DNA from: Thereva unica
Lineage: Eukaryota > Arthropoda > Insecta > Diptera > Therevidae
Length of the DNA: 64,000 nucleotides
NCBI GenBank assembly: GCA_949987705.1
Contig: OX465285.1
Location: 92,451,975-92,515,974 of the forward strand
Reading direction: 5' to 3'
Positions 23,321 to 37,389 of this stretch are shown here, piece after piece. Position numbers and translations under genes: made by a program. The notes beneath the pieces were generated by a model that was not told where the DNA came from, ran no database searches, and saw only the letters and a program-made list of their open reading frames with translations. Numbering within the stretch: the first letter of the stretch is position 1; each line of letters starts with the position of its first letter.

Positions 23321-26300
23321 CTTTGAGATTGGTTATGATAACGTAAATAGAGTAGAGATGCCTCTGTAGTTCTGCTCTAGGTGCTTACCACCTGATTTAT
23401 GTATCGGCGCAAAAATTGGACTCCTTCCATATTGCTGGGAATATTCTTAGCTTTGAAAAATAATATGATAGAAGCTGGAAGCTATCTCTTCCAGATTGTC
23501 ACCTGATAGTCTATTCATCCAGTCAATTTCAACACACAACAGCTTGGAACCAGTAACATGTATTCAATGTCCAGAATTGAGTCCACGAAAGTACATACCT
23601 CGAATTTTACTTGTAGGATATCCGATTTCCAGTTAGTCTTATCCAAAAAAATTGTATTTTCTTAGATATTTTGTAAGCAAGGTTAATGACCCAAAACTCA
23701 GCTTATCTCTTACAAGAAAACTACACATTCTTGTACATGAAATTCAATTCCATCCAGTCAATAACATTCTACTTAAAACCTGTTTTTTTTTATATGTATG
23801 TATATAGCCATCAAATTGATTAATTCCGGTAAGTCATCAACAACGCTTCACAATTACAGCATACCACAAAGGTATTTACCTTTTATCTAAAGTGTATGAC
23901 ACTTAGAATCTTCTTTCTCTTTCTCTTCCAGCTGTAGAAAAACAAAAATAACTCCCCGAAAGGATCACACAGAATCCACACAAATGAATGAAATGCTAAA
24001 AGTTTTCATTTATCTTAGCGTGAACTGGAGAAAAACTTTTTTCCCTTTTATTGTTCTTCATTTCAGTGAACTCTTTTCTGTTGCCCCTGTTCACCCCCGC
24101 ATAAGCCCCTCGATGCACCCTAAAGGTTAAGTATCCTCTTTACTGTTTGGTAGATGCATTTCTTGTTGTGAGTTTTTGCAGTTGGTGGTGATGTTTTAAC
24201 CCCATCCCGGGCACTACTACTACATTCTACATTTTATTTTACTTGGTTTTTCTAGTTATAATCACGCGACAGTAGAAGAAACTAAATTCCAAAATTGAGA
24301 GGCTCCTTGAAATTAATGAACGTCCCCTTTTTGGGGGTGTCCTTTGGTGGTGTCTGGTTTCTGGATTATTTGAAAGATTTTCGGTTGTTGGGTAGGGTAT
24401 TTACAGCTCTCTCTAAAGTACATAGTATCCAAAAGAAATTGCCACAATACTGATAAGGATGTACGACAGAGATAATTCAGCAAGCGCTGAATATGACATG
24501 CCACTAAGGGTTTTCGGACCCTTGAAGCAGCAACGCCAACAGAACAGCAGCAGCAGGAGCAGCACAGCTTCAGCCAAACCGCAATATAATGCTGCCATGA
24601 TAGGTCCATCCACTAGCATCCACTGTCTGATAAGGTATCTTACGTGCCACAAGGGCCCGACTATACAATTGGATTGTCAAATCCACTGTGGTGCAACTAT
24701 AAAGCAGATAAATAAAATCCATTTCGACCCTTGAAGCTATTTTCATCCTTTTTACTTTTTGCTTTGATACTAAGTTAATGTTCCATCATAGAAGCGGGAA
24801 GGGGGGGCCATTGTGGTAACCACTAGAAGTTTGATTAAATTTCTTGATACAAGCACTTGAATGCTGCCATAGAGCTGGATTGCATCTGGATTGCAAGGAG
24901 GAGGTAAATTTAGAAATAAGTTCAAGTAAACAACCGAAACATTTTGCGAAATGTGCTAGTGAAACAGCGCTGAGGTAAAGTTGGTGAAATGTTCGTAAAT
25001 AAAGTTTTAAGTTTTGCCTTGTAATTGAGTTGAAGAGGGGCGTGTTTTTTTTTGTTTGTTCAACCCTTAGTTGAGATATTTTTTAGATAACACTTTTAGT
25101 GATAAGCACCTGCATTTGTATGAACAGTAATTAACTGATGTTAGCTTAGGCAGTTTTCATTACTATACAAGAAGTTTCCGTATAGTGCTGTTTAGTTACT
25201 CAAAAAATGCATAGGAGCAGACCTAGTGTATAGTGGAAAGTTTATGCATAAATAATCTTATGAGTACTTTACATAAATCAGGAAAATATACACGATGAGG
25301 GAAACTTAGTTTATCTTGCGTAGTTAAGGGTTTTTTTACTCCTTTTCTTGTGTGTTTCAACCCATTTTAGGGTTACTAGATGTTTGATTTAATTTATTAA
25401 AATATATGTTGAACATTTCATAGTTTAGATGAAAAAAGTTGCACACGTTTTCACATGAGATATTTTCCTCAATAAAGAGATTCATTTGCCGCCACTTCAC
25501 TATAATGTCTCTGGATAGAAATGGATGAACAATATTGGGAAGTATAGCTTGGGGGCTTTTATACTAATCGAAAGATTTCAAATCCGACCAATTTTTAAAA
25601 GCCCCTTTTCCTTTTTCTCCTTAAAGCCTGCTAAGCGGATGGGTCCCTTTCTTCAATTCTTCTAGTTATCGTAAGCCATTGTTTTCACCGAGACTGCCTC
25701 TTTTGTAGAGGGCAGGGTAAAAACTTTCATCAGTCGAGCAGCAGAAGGATGTGTGATTGGTGCGCTGTAAGACCCATGTCTAAAACAGAAACACCGCCGG
25801 GGGTCCGCACCCAGACCGTTGTTTCAGATTCCTACTGACTAAGCTCATCATTCCATGGACTTTGAGTCCACACCGGCACAAGCTGTAAAGAAACTCGGTA
25901 CCACATTCAATAGCTACATAAGTGCTACATAAAGCTACATCGAAAGATTGACAGCATTCTGCTTCTGCTTCGAATAGCTTAGTTCCTTAGCGTTTGGACA
26001 CACCCTAACACCAGTGACTCATAATTGGGCTATTAAGATGTTATTTTCTTTCACCTTATCGACCGAGTGAAATAGAGCCGGCACCTCCACTTCGTAAACA
26101 GACATGTAATGTACGAGTATCAGCGCAAACAGGATCGATTTGAAATCATCCAATATAAGTGCCAATATACTATATACTTGCCGGTCTCTTCACTCCTAGA
26201 TGCAATCGATCACCTGTGGGAGTTTCATGATCCCTGTCGATCACCCAAATTTTCAGACTCCTTTCTTCAGAAATTTTCCCTTCCATGATCCTGATTGACT

Positions 26301-28358
26301 CACAAACCAAATCTTCATGGGTTCACGCAGTCTTGATCATATAAAGTCCAAAAAGGTAGTAAGGCCCAGCAGCTTTTGTAACGTTGCATTCGGTAACCAT
26401 GACCTTCAGACGATAATATTGCACATGTCAGTCCGAGAATCAAGGGAAGCATGAAGGGTAATTTTGAAAAATTCTCCCACACCGAAGTGCCCCAGTACCC
26501 ACTCATGGCGTTAAAATGGGAGTATAGTTTAAGATACAAAATTTCATCTAAATTGGTTGGTATAAAAAAAAGGTTGATATTTTAATACGAAGAAATGATT
26601 GTGAGCTTAGAAATGGGTAATCGTTGCACATAGTTGCTTTAAGGATAGGAGTATGGAGGTAAACAAATGATGGTAAACTTGGAAGAGAAGAATACTGAAG
26701 GTTTGCATAAATGTTAAAACTGGCTTCGTTTAGAGCTTGCCTTTCACGATATCGTTATTAAATTAAAAAAAAAAATTAAATAATCAAATAAAAAAAATTA
26801 ATTAAATTAAGGCAAACATTTTTAATTAAATAAAAATCCACATCCACCCTGTGACATTATTCCGCTAAGGGAATTATTTCATCCCTTTAAATCCTATCTG
26901 CAAAAAGTCAAGCCGAAATCCGTGTACAAAGCTAAATTGAGTGATTTTGAAATCATCTAAAATTGCGCAAAAGACGATTAAAATCACTCCTTTTTCGTCC
27001 TTTCTAGCACCGACGACTTCTCTCATAACGCCAACAAGAGTCATCTTATCTTATCTTATCAGTCTCATCTCTCCCTCTCTCCGTTCCCCATTGTTTCAGA
27101 TTACATTGTCTGGTAGAAAATCCTTTAGACGGCTTTTGGCTCACATCCTGATTGCATCTAAAAAATGTACATTAGTATCTCTACATGAATATCCACACAT
27201 CCATATATATGTACGTATAAGGAATGTTCTCCTCTGGCTGATCAATATTTGACAGTATTTATGATGACTTTGTGAAATTTTGTAAACAATTTTATTATTC
27301 TGTTCACTCGTACTCGAGAAGCACATACATACACATACTCATACACGAGAGAAGTACAATCTAGGAAATGGAAAAGACAATTTTCAGGAAATCATGCACA
27401 CATTCATACTACAAACAGTGAAGGAGAGCTTAATTTTCATATACATATACATATCTATCTACATACATATATATACCACCGAAAAAAAGGGAAAGAATTT
27501 CCTTGACGTCGACAACTCTGTCATGGGTAACATAGCCCCTGGTTGGGAAATTTTCAACCCTAAACTCTATCGACAGCCTTCATCTTGCCGATGCTATGGA
27601 GAAGCTTTCTCAGTGGCAATTTCTTATGCTGCTCCTGCTGCAATACTACAAGGATAAGGAGGACACTTTAGAATTTGGTGCGGGGCTGGAGGGGTCTTCC
27701 TCACCACCATTCCACCCGGTAGGGCTAAGATTTCTTCACCTCTTGAATTTTAGACGAAAATTTTCTCCTCAATATTTCCAGACATCGCTTGATTGATTTC
27801 GCCTTTTGGCATCAATTTAGAAGAACGAGGGATGATGTTCGAAGCAGGAGGCAATTTGCAATACTCGATGTTGATTTTTCAGATATCCGGGGGTAAGCGG
27901 CTTTCACGTTTTTTCTTCCTTCTTTTCTATTTATACCTTCTCTCCTTGCTGCCCTGTGTTTGGTTGCTTGGTGAGAGTCTTTTTTTTTTGGCTGTAGAGA
28001 TTAAGTGTAGATTGGTGAGGGGTAAGGGGGAATAAATACCGGAAATAAAATCTGCGTTTCGTAAATTGATGATAAAATAATTGTGTAGTTTGGAATTGAA
28101 ATTTATGCGTTGAAGGTTTGGATATTTAAGAAAATCGTTGCTTATTACACCGAAAATAACTGACAATTGCCTACCCACACCACTCCAAGACCAGGATCGA
28201 AAATCATATGCAGAATAAAACGACCTCAATTCAATCTACTGTGAATCCTCTGTGAAAGTTTTAGAAGATATATCAATGAGACGTGGTTGAAAATCTGAGA
28301 CAGAAGAGAGTTGAAAAAACTAATGATATGTAACCTCCAATAGAAGCACGAATCCAAT
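23321..28358. other. Spacer with microsatellite patches
   Basis: No gene is recognised. It contains CAG-rich sequence at 24535-24565, AT-rich low complexity at 26760-26835, a TATC/TATA-type tract at 27046-27060 and a TACATA-type microsatellite at 27438-27478. The dispersed core repeat lies at 26476-26502. Frames at 24313-24734 sit on both strands of the CAG-rich DNA and are probably chance. Confidence 0.4.
26476..26502 (-). repeat. Copy of dispersed 27-bp core repeat
   Basis: The plus strand reads CCCACACCGAAGTGCCCCAG then TACCCAC. The downstream flank ATTTCATCTAAATTGGTTGG resembles the ends of MITEs that carry ATGAAATTTGG-like motifs. Confidence 0.5.
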
Positions 28359-28788
28359 ATGAAACTGCAGCCAAAGAAGTCAACGGGAGTGTTTCTGTAC
28401 GAGCATATGACAAAAAAAACACAAAAGAAGCTACTGAAGCCTGAATACTTTAGAAATTTGTTCAAAATTATAAGGAATGTCAGTGGTACCATTAAAAAAC
28501 TCACCAAAACCAATGACCCATGACAAACCAGAACTTTTAATACCATGGCAAGAAGGACAAATACTAAAAAGGGTAAAATACTTTCAAGGAGCACACTACC
28601 TACTGAAAATAGAGAATTCAGCTGAGCTGAATAGAAATCCTGATGTGCTGAAAAACTTTTCAAAGGCAAATCACAATCAGGCTGCGTCAAATAACGATAC
28701 AGACGAGTTAAATAGTAATTCAGCGCTGCTGAATAAGGAGCACAGTCCGGAATTGCACAATATTGAAGGGTTCTCAATTATCCCTTAA
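28359..28788 (+). other. Two overlapping hydrophilic reading frames, unknown
   Basis: A 54-codon frame (28359-28523) is Lys-rich. A second frame (28477-28788, 103 codons) overlaps it in another phase and is Asn/Glu/Lys-rich. Base composition shifts to A-rich here, so the minus strand shows a long hydrophobic frame (28226-28777) as a mirror. A single ancestral frame broken by a frameshift near 28480-28520 is possible. No domain is recognised and chance in A-rich DNA remains likely. Confidence 0.2.
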
Positions 28789-28963
28789 AGACAAAAATAA
28801 TGAAAGTAATTAGCTAGTTGGCACGTACCATAAATATCTCGGACTACTGGAAGTGCGATCATAACCTTCTTTTGGTGGCTACTGGAAGCAGTCCTGAAAT
28901 TAATGGGCTAATATGATCAGGCTTCCGAACCCAAGATGTAAAGTTATCATGTCGAGGGATGCA

Positions 28964-29210
28964 TGGGGGCCTCAGTAGCTTAGGGAGGAAGGCGTCTGGC
29001 TACTATCCAAGAGGTCCCGGGTTCGATTCCCGCCAGCCCCAGGGTCCTTCGCCTTTTCCACTTTCCCACCTACATAACTTTCCTTCTTTCTTCTTCCCTC
29101 TTTACATTCCTGTACCCTCCTGTCATAGCCTTCCTGAGCCTTTCCCCGCTCCGCCAAAGCGCATGACATCGGTTGGTGGTTGATGAGATTCAACTCGTTT
29201 CAGGAGGCAT
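28964..29210 (+). mobile_element. tRNA-derived SINE
   Basis: The head at 28964-29040 has A box TAGCTTAGGGAGG (about 28976-28988) and a perfect B box GGTTCGATTCC (29020-29030) with matching CCCGGG/CCCG T-arm bases. The 5' GGGGGCC and 3' CAGCCCCA ends pair only partly, at four or five positions, and a D-arm and anticodon arm do not fold well, so this is tRNA-like rather than a tRNA gene. A pyrimidine-rich body follows to about 29150 and then a GGTTGGTGGTTGATGAG segment. The internal promoter would recruit RNA polymerase III; the mobilising LINE is unknown. The 3' limit is uncertain. Confidence 0.65.
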
Positions 29211-29216
29211 AACACT

Positions 29217-32200
29217 CCAGCGAGTTGTTTTTCGATGCCCCGATGTCAAAGTCGCAATAGTAATGGTTGGAAGTAGGTGGACTAAAAAAAATATATCGCG
29301 GGTAGGTTGTAGCAGTTCCTTTCTTCCCCGACTAGAGCTGCTGTTCGACATTGCACACTCCATACGAAGAAAATAGATTGTCGACAGTATAAAGGGCCTT
29401 TCCTGAGACTCTAGTCTTTCACATAAAAAAAATGGCAGTGGCTAGGCTGTTCACAGTCGTTTAACGATTTCCTCTGGACACCGGGCGTACCCAGTTGTAT
29501 AATGCCTTATTCTGATATGGGGGCTCTGTCAGGATGGAAATTACAATGCTCATGGGGATTTTTTGGACACATTAATCTAGAGAGAGGGAAGAAGAGCCGA
29601 AGTGGAATTGGGAAGATCAGGTAACTAACCGGATAGTTGGCGGTCTCAGTCACAATGATCTCCGATTCGAAGAGGGCCAGGAAATCCTTCCTACTGGAGA
29701 CAATAGTGACTGTATTTTTGTATTTATAGTATAGTATTTTTAAAGCGATGCCAACTTCTGTGAATCACCCTCTGATCTTCAAATAGTCTAACACCATTGT
29801 TCCTTTCCATTTTTGTGTAGCTTTGACTTGTCTGAAGAACTTTGCATCAGCGTCTCCCTTCAAACCTGGCTTGAGGTTTAATAATGTAGGCCAGATCGAC
29901 AGGTAAAGCCCGATGAAGGCTACATATTACTCAATCTGACTGAGGGATGAGGACTTGAGGCAACTGCCCTACAGGCCGTGGAATGCAGTTGACCATATGT
30001 TCTATACATACACATAAGCGAAGACTACAGATTTCGTTATGGGATTACAAAGGGCCCGGCCCAGACCTTCAGGCCCGGACTAACGATAAATATCCACAGT
30101 TTATGTCAGTTTGCTCGGACTGCAGGCCCCATCCAGCTGGTGGACAGTGGGTCTGGGGTTCTTCTTGGCTTCAAGGCGAGAAACCTTCAGGCCATGGCCT
30201 GCCGGCGGCCTGTGTGTGATTGAGGCCTTTATATTGCGATTGTCGGCATACCTTTTCATGCCAGCACATGCTTTCTTAACATAAATTCTAATGAATTGTC
30301 ACTTTCGTGCCATCTCGCTAGCCAAGGCAGGCAGTTGTTGGTTCCTATCCGACTAGAACTTGTCCGCTATATCATATGATGAAACTTATATTTTAGTCTT
30401 CAATATGAACTATTCTTTCGTTCACTGATTCCATTTGTGACTATATGAAACTAGACTGTTGAATCAACTAAAGAACATGTCATTCTTTAAAAAAAAATAT
30501 CCTTTTCTCCTGAAGCTATAATTCTCCTCTAAAAAGCACCTCATGAATGAAAATAAAAGTCCCTACGTCACCCATCTGTCATCTATCAATTATCTAGCAA
30601 TCTATCCCTAAAGCGAAGCTGTCAGTTAAGAAAGTGCATAGTCGTTTTAAATTCACTTTGTCAGTGCGACACATTCCAATAAATCACCCACCTCTATCGT
30701 TAAAGCAATCACCCTCTCCTTAGTAAATCACTTTAAGGATCAAAAGGGGATTTTCTACTGCGGAATACTGCAATATTCCGCACAAAAAGTGATTACCTCA
30801 CAGTTTAATAATGATCCCGATAATAAAGAAGTCCTTGCTTGGTCCTTTTCTAGAAAAAAAATGTGTGTGGTTCTGTTGTGCGGAATGACCCTCTTGATTT
30901 GCAAGCATAACGAGCATAAAAAACTGTAATGTTCCAAGCATCGATGCGTTGCTTGCGGGGAAATTCCGTAACAAAATAAAATACAATGCGTTCGGCAATA
31001 AGTTGCGCAACCAAGAAAATCCCTAATTCATGTAGCGAAAAGATCAATGAAGCAATTGCGATCAACCCATCAGAAGGTCAATCCCAGTATGGGAACGTCA
31101 ATCTCTAATTATCTGTAGCTGTACATCCATTATCCCCCACTTACTTAACATTAACTTACAGATTGCAATCACCATTTTTCTTTTCGTGCCCATGGGTTTT
31201 GCTGTTTTTCATGTCCTTAATTGAAGGATGGACTAGCATTACTGCGGCCCGTATCCTTCGATACAGGGACATTAACATGGGTCACTACTCGTCATAATAA
31301 CCGCAAAGTGGCCTTTTATGAACCCTTTTGCACCATATCATCACCCCTCGGACTAGCTGTGTGTCAAATCAGCAGTGGCCCAACTGTATGAGAAAATTAA
31401 GTAAATGGCGTGTGACGGGACAAAGTGTTCATCTTAATCTCCATCCAAGACGACTTCACTCCAGCTCACAATGGCCCTAGTTGGCCGAGGGGTTGGAGGG
31501 TAGGTGCTGCCCATGTGCCAGGGTAGTCCCTATTGTTCTTCCGGCAGCCAATTTTGTGGTAAGTGAAGGGCTCATTTATTTTAATGGCTGGGCGATAATT
31601 TCGATTTCCGGCACTTGATTTTATAATTAATGTTAGCGACGTCGTCGTCGTAGTCGTCCCGTTTGGTACTGGAATTCTGGACCAACACCCACTTCTGGCC
31701 ACCGACCGACCAACATCAGCAGCTTAACAACCCCCCAACAGTGTTGCTGGGATGCATACTATGCGAAACAGTCTGTCCCCGTGCACCTATGCGCGCTACT
31801 TGGTATAAACTCTGGTATAAAGTTGCATCTGAGATATTTATCTTATGAGCTTTTGCAGTTCTTGTTCAGCTCTAAATGTTTTCTTTAAAAAATAAACGAA
31901 CACGAAAAAAGTTTCTCTCAAAAGACGTCGACGTTCCTGTCGAGATTCCTAGTTTCTTACCAGAACAAGTTTCTTTGCAGTTGGTTGCTTTGCACTTACG
32001 GCAGCGCCTTCGTCTTCGGCGTCGTTTTTCTTATTTTTTAAGTGAGTTTTGTTTTAACTACAAAACACATCACCAGGTTAGGTAACGGAAAGCGCAGGAG
32101 AACCTAAGTTTTTCCTTGCATCTCAATTTCAATAAACTTTTCTCTCTCTGCAAGTTTTTTTTAATGAATACTTAGAAGTGGGTGCTCCGCTTTTGGATAA

Positions 32201-35200
32201 AATACAAATCTTTGTAAAAACAATGGCGGAACAGGGAATTGGGTTTCACGATATTGAAGTTCTATGGGAAATGGGAAAGTTTTGTGAAAATGAGAAATGA
32301 AATTTTAAAAATAATTTGACCTCATCCAATAAGGGAAAAGAAAATCGTTCTTCAGGTGCCAACTTTCTTCATTGGTCGAATTGAAATTAGTTTGCCATTG
32401 CTCACCCCATTTGGTGTACTCAATAAAGGGGGCTTTATTACCAACCTTTAATCGCGGCCTTCGTGTTGGATCGACGTAAAACAGGGTCCCATAAACCCTT
32501 AGGTACTCTGAATCTCATCCGGCTTAGGCCTACTCTTTAGCCTACTAGGAGTGGGGGTATGCACCACCATCAGATGTATGGTACAATCCCAGCGAGGAAT
32601 TGAAGCCCTTTTGAACATGTTCCGAAGCGTTGAAAAGGAATACCAACGCGCTTCTTATTTATATCCCAATTCCTTCCCTGTTAACACAAGCATGTCATCA
32701 GACCGAAGTGCTTATATTTTGGTGTTGAACAAGTGCAAAAGAAGCTCCTGAAGCTTTCGAGCCCACATTATCGCTAATTTGCCAGAAAAGTTTTTTATGA
32801 CTGACGCAGTTTTACAAAAACCACAAATTATCCAAATAAGTGGAATAAGAGAAAACTTGAGAAAAACAAAGCAAAAATGGGTGTATAGAGTGCGTGCTTC
32901 CAGAGACCTTCCATAAGATATGAATTGGAAGCGTTACATTCTTGCTTCTTTTGGCAACGCTTGATTAATTTAAAGCTGGGATAATGAAAGATAAGCTCAT
33001 AACGAAAAGCTCTGTTTCCATCTTGAAAAGCTTTAACCTTTTTACATTATAAAAGACCTGAGTGACGTCACGAGAGAGCTTTTTCCCTTGTGAGTGAAGA
33101 TCTGAGTAACACCTTTATGAGTGTACCTTGTAATTATTGTACCTTGAGGCAGACCCAAGATCAGATCATAGTAACTTACAGAGAATGAGTGTAGTGTCAT
33201 AAAACCAAGCTGAATAACCCTTTCTCGGCCCTTTCTATTACAGGAGCTATACACATATTGCCAACTACAGTGCTGCTGGCTTACCTCAATTTGAAGTGAA
33301 CGATTTTGGATGCGGAACCGTTATTGGATTTCATGCAGATATCAAAGTTTAACATATGCATGACCCTATCGTCAGCCATCCTGGGTTTCCCGTAAGTACT
33401 TGAGGCCGTGGAGGTATCAGGATCATTGATCTTGCGTAGCCCAGTTATTGTCTTTCAAGCCTAGGTGTACGTCATATTGGTATACTTATATTTTTTGTTT
33501 AACATTATCACTGTTGATCCTCGCATCTAAAACTGGCTTTGTGTTTTACAGCAAAGAATTTATTCTAATACAGCCTAATGACATAGCTTCATCGACCTCA
33601 GGTCAATAATGTTCAGTTCTATCCACTTAAGTGGCTTCGCCGGCTAAAGTCCAATTCATGTTTAGTTTTTGCTTGAAAGTGTTGTTTCTTTTTCTCCAGA
33701 AGTCAGAAATTCAAAATTGATTACTGGTGTTTGAGCGAGCTTTTACCTTTAACTTCAGTTCGAGTCCAGTTGGGCGAACTGAGGTTTGTTTTATCGTCAG
33801 TTGAATATGCGGAAATCGTATGCAAACTGAGGTTATTTTAAAGTTCAGTGTGCAAATTTACAGGAACTTGTAATGGAGTTTCGATCGATGATTCTCTAAA
33901 CCTCTTTTTTAAGGGAGGGTTGCCTGAAGCTCTTGGGTTGTCTAGTGTTTTGTGGGAACAAACACCTTCTTACAAAAGTAAAATCTCTTTATTCATTTAA
34001 AATCCTTATTTACTAACAATTTTACTCTCTTAAATCTGAGTACCTACTTATCCCTGGATAAATTCTAACGGATATCGCGCATGGGTGTTTGGTATATTGT
34101 CGGTGTTTGGTCGGTCATGCCTTAACACTGATCTAGAAAATGTTGCAAGGAACACTGTCGGGTCATATGTACACCGCGACAAGGCATGGGAAATATTCCA
34201 CCGATATTCGGTAGTGGCTGGTGTGTTTGTTGCATGTGTGATCTGTGTGCCGGATCGTATACCTTGACACCGATATAACCGAAGCAGATGACCTCTCCGG
34301 AACGAGTTCGGTGAAAGGCTGAATTTGACCGGGTGAAGCGGTTTCTTTTATAACTGGAAAGCTCGTCGGGGTAGCTTTAAAGCTTCGAAGTGAAGCTTTC
34401 AAAGAGATAATCACCTCTCTTTGGTCTCGTGGTTGAATATTCGGTGTATTAAGCATTAGAAATGTGATGAGGGTACATTGATTAGTACAGGGTTTGTACA
34501 ATAAGTTAGCGACAAACATATTCCGGTTTAGGAACATCAATGCTCTGTTCAAATATCAACGTAAACTAGCAGATATAAACAGTTTTTAACAGATTGAAGC
34601 GAAAAATACGCCTCGGTGATCTTTCATAAGGTCAAGCCACATATAACTGTTTCTGGATACTGCATCGATAATACACAATTATAATCCCTTAAGTTGGACC
34701 CTTATCCTACCTGAATTGAAACCCCCAACTCCAATTATTGTCAATAGGGGGCTGCATTCAAATACCGCAGAGACGTGTGATATTCCCACCCCTATCCATC
34801 CTTATTTCTGTCATTTTTATTATTATTTTTTTTTCAACCACCAAATCATCAAAACAAAACTTTTCCAATTTATACTCTCGCTCTCTGCCCTGCTCTGAAA
34901 TGTGTCGTATTTATTTATCGATCAGCGTAAATTTGTCAGTTTTATAACTCTTAACTTTTTTTTTGAAGAATGGTGTCAATATAACACTATGAAGTTTCAC
35001 CCTCCCTATATATATTTTCTAACCAGAGCAGACATAACCCTCCGCCGCGACGCCCGCCCCCGCCAAGAAAGCGATAATTGAGTTTTATGTCCCCATCGCA
35101 ATAACTTGATTTACACCATCATCAAGAGGGGGAAAGATGACAACTTGAGGTTTATGGTATCTTTGAAGTTAGACAGATTAATTACACCAGAAAATGATGA

Positions 35201-35339
35201 AAAATTAAATAATAAACCATCCCCCCCGAAAAATGTAATGACAAATGGTGAAGGATTTTACTTCGATATTTTGTAAAAATATAAATTAATTTTTCGTGAT
35301 GTTTAATGAGATCTTGATAAGAAGTCTTTTATCCTGAAA
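29217..35339. other. Unassigned spacer
   Basis: I see no gene. At 31470-31500 GGCCCTAGTTGGCCGAGGGG resembles an A box of a Ser/Leu-type tRNA, but no B box follows, so a SINE remnant is only possible. Other frames (34163-34552, 32551-32751 and neighbours) are unremarkable. Confidence 0.35.
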
Positions 35340-35420
35340 CATTTGTTTCTTAGCATCCCCTAAGAATTTGCTAGATTTGTCGATTTGACACCACTATAAT
35401 GCGCCAACGTTGAGGATGGA

Positions 35421-35610
35421 GTGTTGGCAAAGCCTCGACAAATGCCTTTTTCTTTTGCACCACACTCCCCTGATATGGCCCTGTGTGATATGTTCCTGTT
35501 GCCGAAGATAAAAACATGGAGAATGTGTTTCGAGTCAATTGAGGAGATAAAGGCCATACCTCGATCAGCCTACGAAAAATGCATCCAGGATTCGTTCACA
35601 CGCTGACCTT
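35421..35610 (+). mobile_element. mariner transposase C-terminal fragment
   Basis: The frame contains APHSPDMALCDMFLLPKIKT (from about residue 13) and then RMCFESIEEIKAIPRSAYEK and CIQDSF. This matches the end of mariner transposases, where PYSPDLAPxDYHLFPKLKxx carries the third catalytic Asp and is followed by FESxEEIK. The Asp after LC is kept; the first two catalytic Asp and the DNA-binding domain are absent. A few codons appear lost between EEIK and AIP compared with the usual spacing. It is a dead fragment and no terminal inverted repeats were found. Confidence 0.75.
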
Positions 35611-37389
35611 CTTCAAACTTGAAACTCACCACTCGATGATCGTGAAGCAAATATGCAATGCTGGGGGAGGGATAAAAACTAAACAGAACGATGGATGATT
35701 TTTTTATTAGATGAATAAAACATTGTTAAAAGCAGAACGAAGGATTTCAATAGAAGAACCATCAAAATAAATCGATGCACTATTGAAGAGCATGAACAAC
35801 TGACTACGAAGCTGTATTATCCCTGATGCCACAAAGCATCACCTAATATCCTTTCCCCCGAAAAAACCTAGCTTACAATACATCAAAGCAGATATCTGCC
35901 ATCAACATCTTAAGATAAATGGCTCCCATGGCATAAATACACTTTAAGGATATTGAAAATCCGTCTTCCAAACATTTTAAAATCCATTTTCTGAATAGCG
36001 CCATGAGCTCCTTTCACATCCCGCATCCTTGCGATGCACATGGAGGTCAGTGCATACTCCCTCATATGCTCGGTCGACATTTTAAGGCGCGCACACGCTC
36101 ACTACTAATAGTACGAAAAAAAGAACTACTGCCACCACCCCCGCCAAAGGACGAAGAACACAGTGGCTGGCCTGCTGCTCCGCTGTGTGTGGCGAACACA
36201 ATAGACTGTCGGAAAATATTTCACAGCGGAAAAGGATTTGATTTATGAAATAACCGGAAAACAAAAATTATTTACTACTCGTGTTCTCGCCACCTCTGCT
36301 GCACACACACTCACACACGCCGAGCACGGCATCCTCACGAAGAGTCCTTTTCATCCTTTTCAGCTCTGCTCAGCTCCTCAATGCTACTTTTTTCCTGATA
36401 TTTGCTAAAGCGATTACAGAGGCTTGTTCTGGATGCAGTTTTTAGCATTGTTAACACAGTTCTGATAGTGTGATACATTGTAATTAATACGGGCACGTCT
36501 GACGATAAGAATTGTTAGTGGACATTAAGCACTTTACGGCCAAATGGGGTTTAATAAACGATGATGAACTGCCTTTGTTTTGTCCTGTTTTTGCACATGA
36601 CTGCGAAACGCCATGAATTACATTGTCGTTATGTCATAAATTGGTGCGCGCTCTCTGTGCCTCAACTCTGCTACCGTGTCGTGCAATAAAACGGCAAGTT
36701 CTATGAAGAAAATCATAAATTGTATACCTTTTGGTGCTTCCGGTCGATATGATTAAATGGGCACAGAGAGCGCTCTAGACCTGCTGGAAGATTGAGACGT
36801 ACACGTGGTGAAATGTTTATGGCCGAATGTGAAAATCGTTAACAGTTCCGTGTCTGTTTGTGCTTTCCTTTTTCAACAAATTATTGTGAGAAAATGTGCA
36901 TATTTTTTTGCCCTATGCTTTGTTTATGTATGCGTGAATGACAGAATATTATTTGTTTTTATGTAAACGAAAGTCTGGAATTTTTTATGAATTATGAGCT
37001 AGTATAGAAAGAAATATGGCTGGTGCAGAAGTTATGGGTAATAATGTGATGTTTTGACAACAGAGCTTAATTAATAGAAGCAATTTAGTTATTTTTGCTT
37101 GTTTCCAAGTTGATATTCATAGAGCATGAACGTTTTTTGATACCCTTATCTTAGATTTATGGTATAGTTTCCAGTAGCAAAGTTGACAGAAAATCTCGCT
37201 TGCTTGCTTGTAATTGAGGGCAAAGCTCCCTCGCCTTTTCTAATATCCAGAACTACTTAACAGCTTGATTGGCCTGCCGTAACGAGATTGACACATCCTG
37301 ATACCTAATGGATTGTTTATTAAGTCTAAATCCGCAGCAGTTACTCACTGCGTTCTTAGCGGGCCATGTACCTCAAATTTTTAGACTAG
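35611..37389. other. Unassigned spacer
   Basis: No gene is recognised. CA-rich patches lie at 36298-36325, and a few short frames on both strands of 36003-36264 look like chance. Confidence 0.35.

Noticed and set aside
28226..28777. Minus-strand frame of 183 codons with hydrophobic stretches
   Set aside because: It mirrors A-rich plus-strand DNA, so Phe/Leu/Ser-rich codons are expected by chance. No membrane-protein family is recognised.
28964..29040. Functional tRNA gene
   Set aside because: The acceptor stem is mismatched and the D and anticodon arms do not fold. It is better explained as a SINE head.
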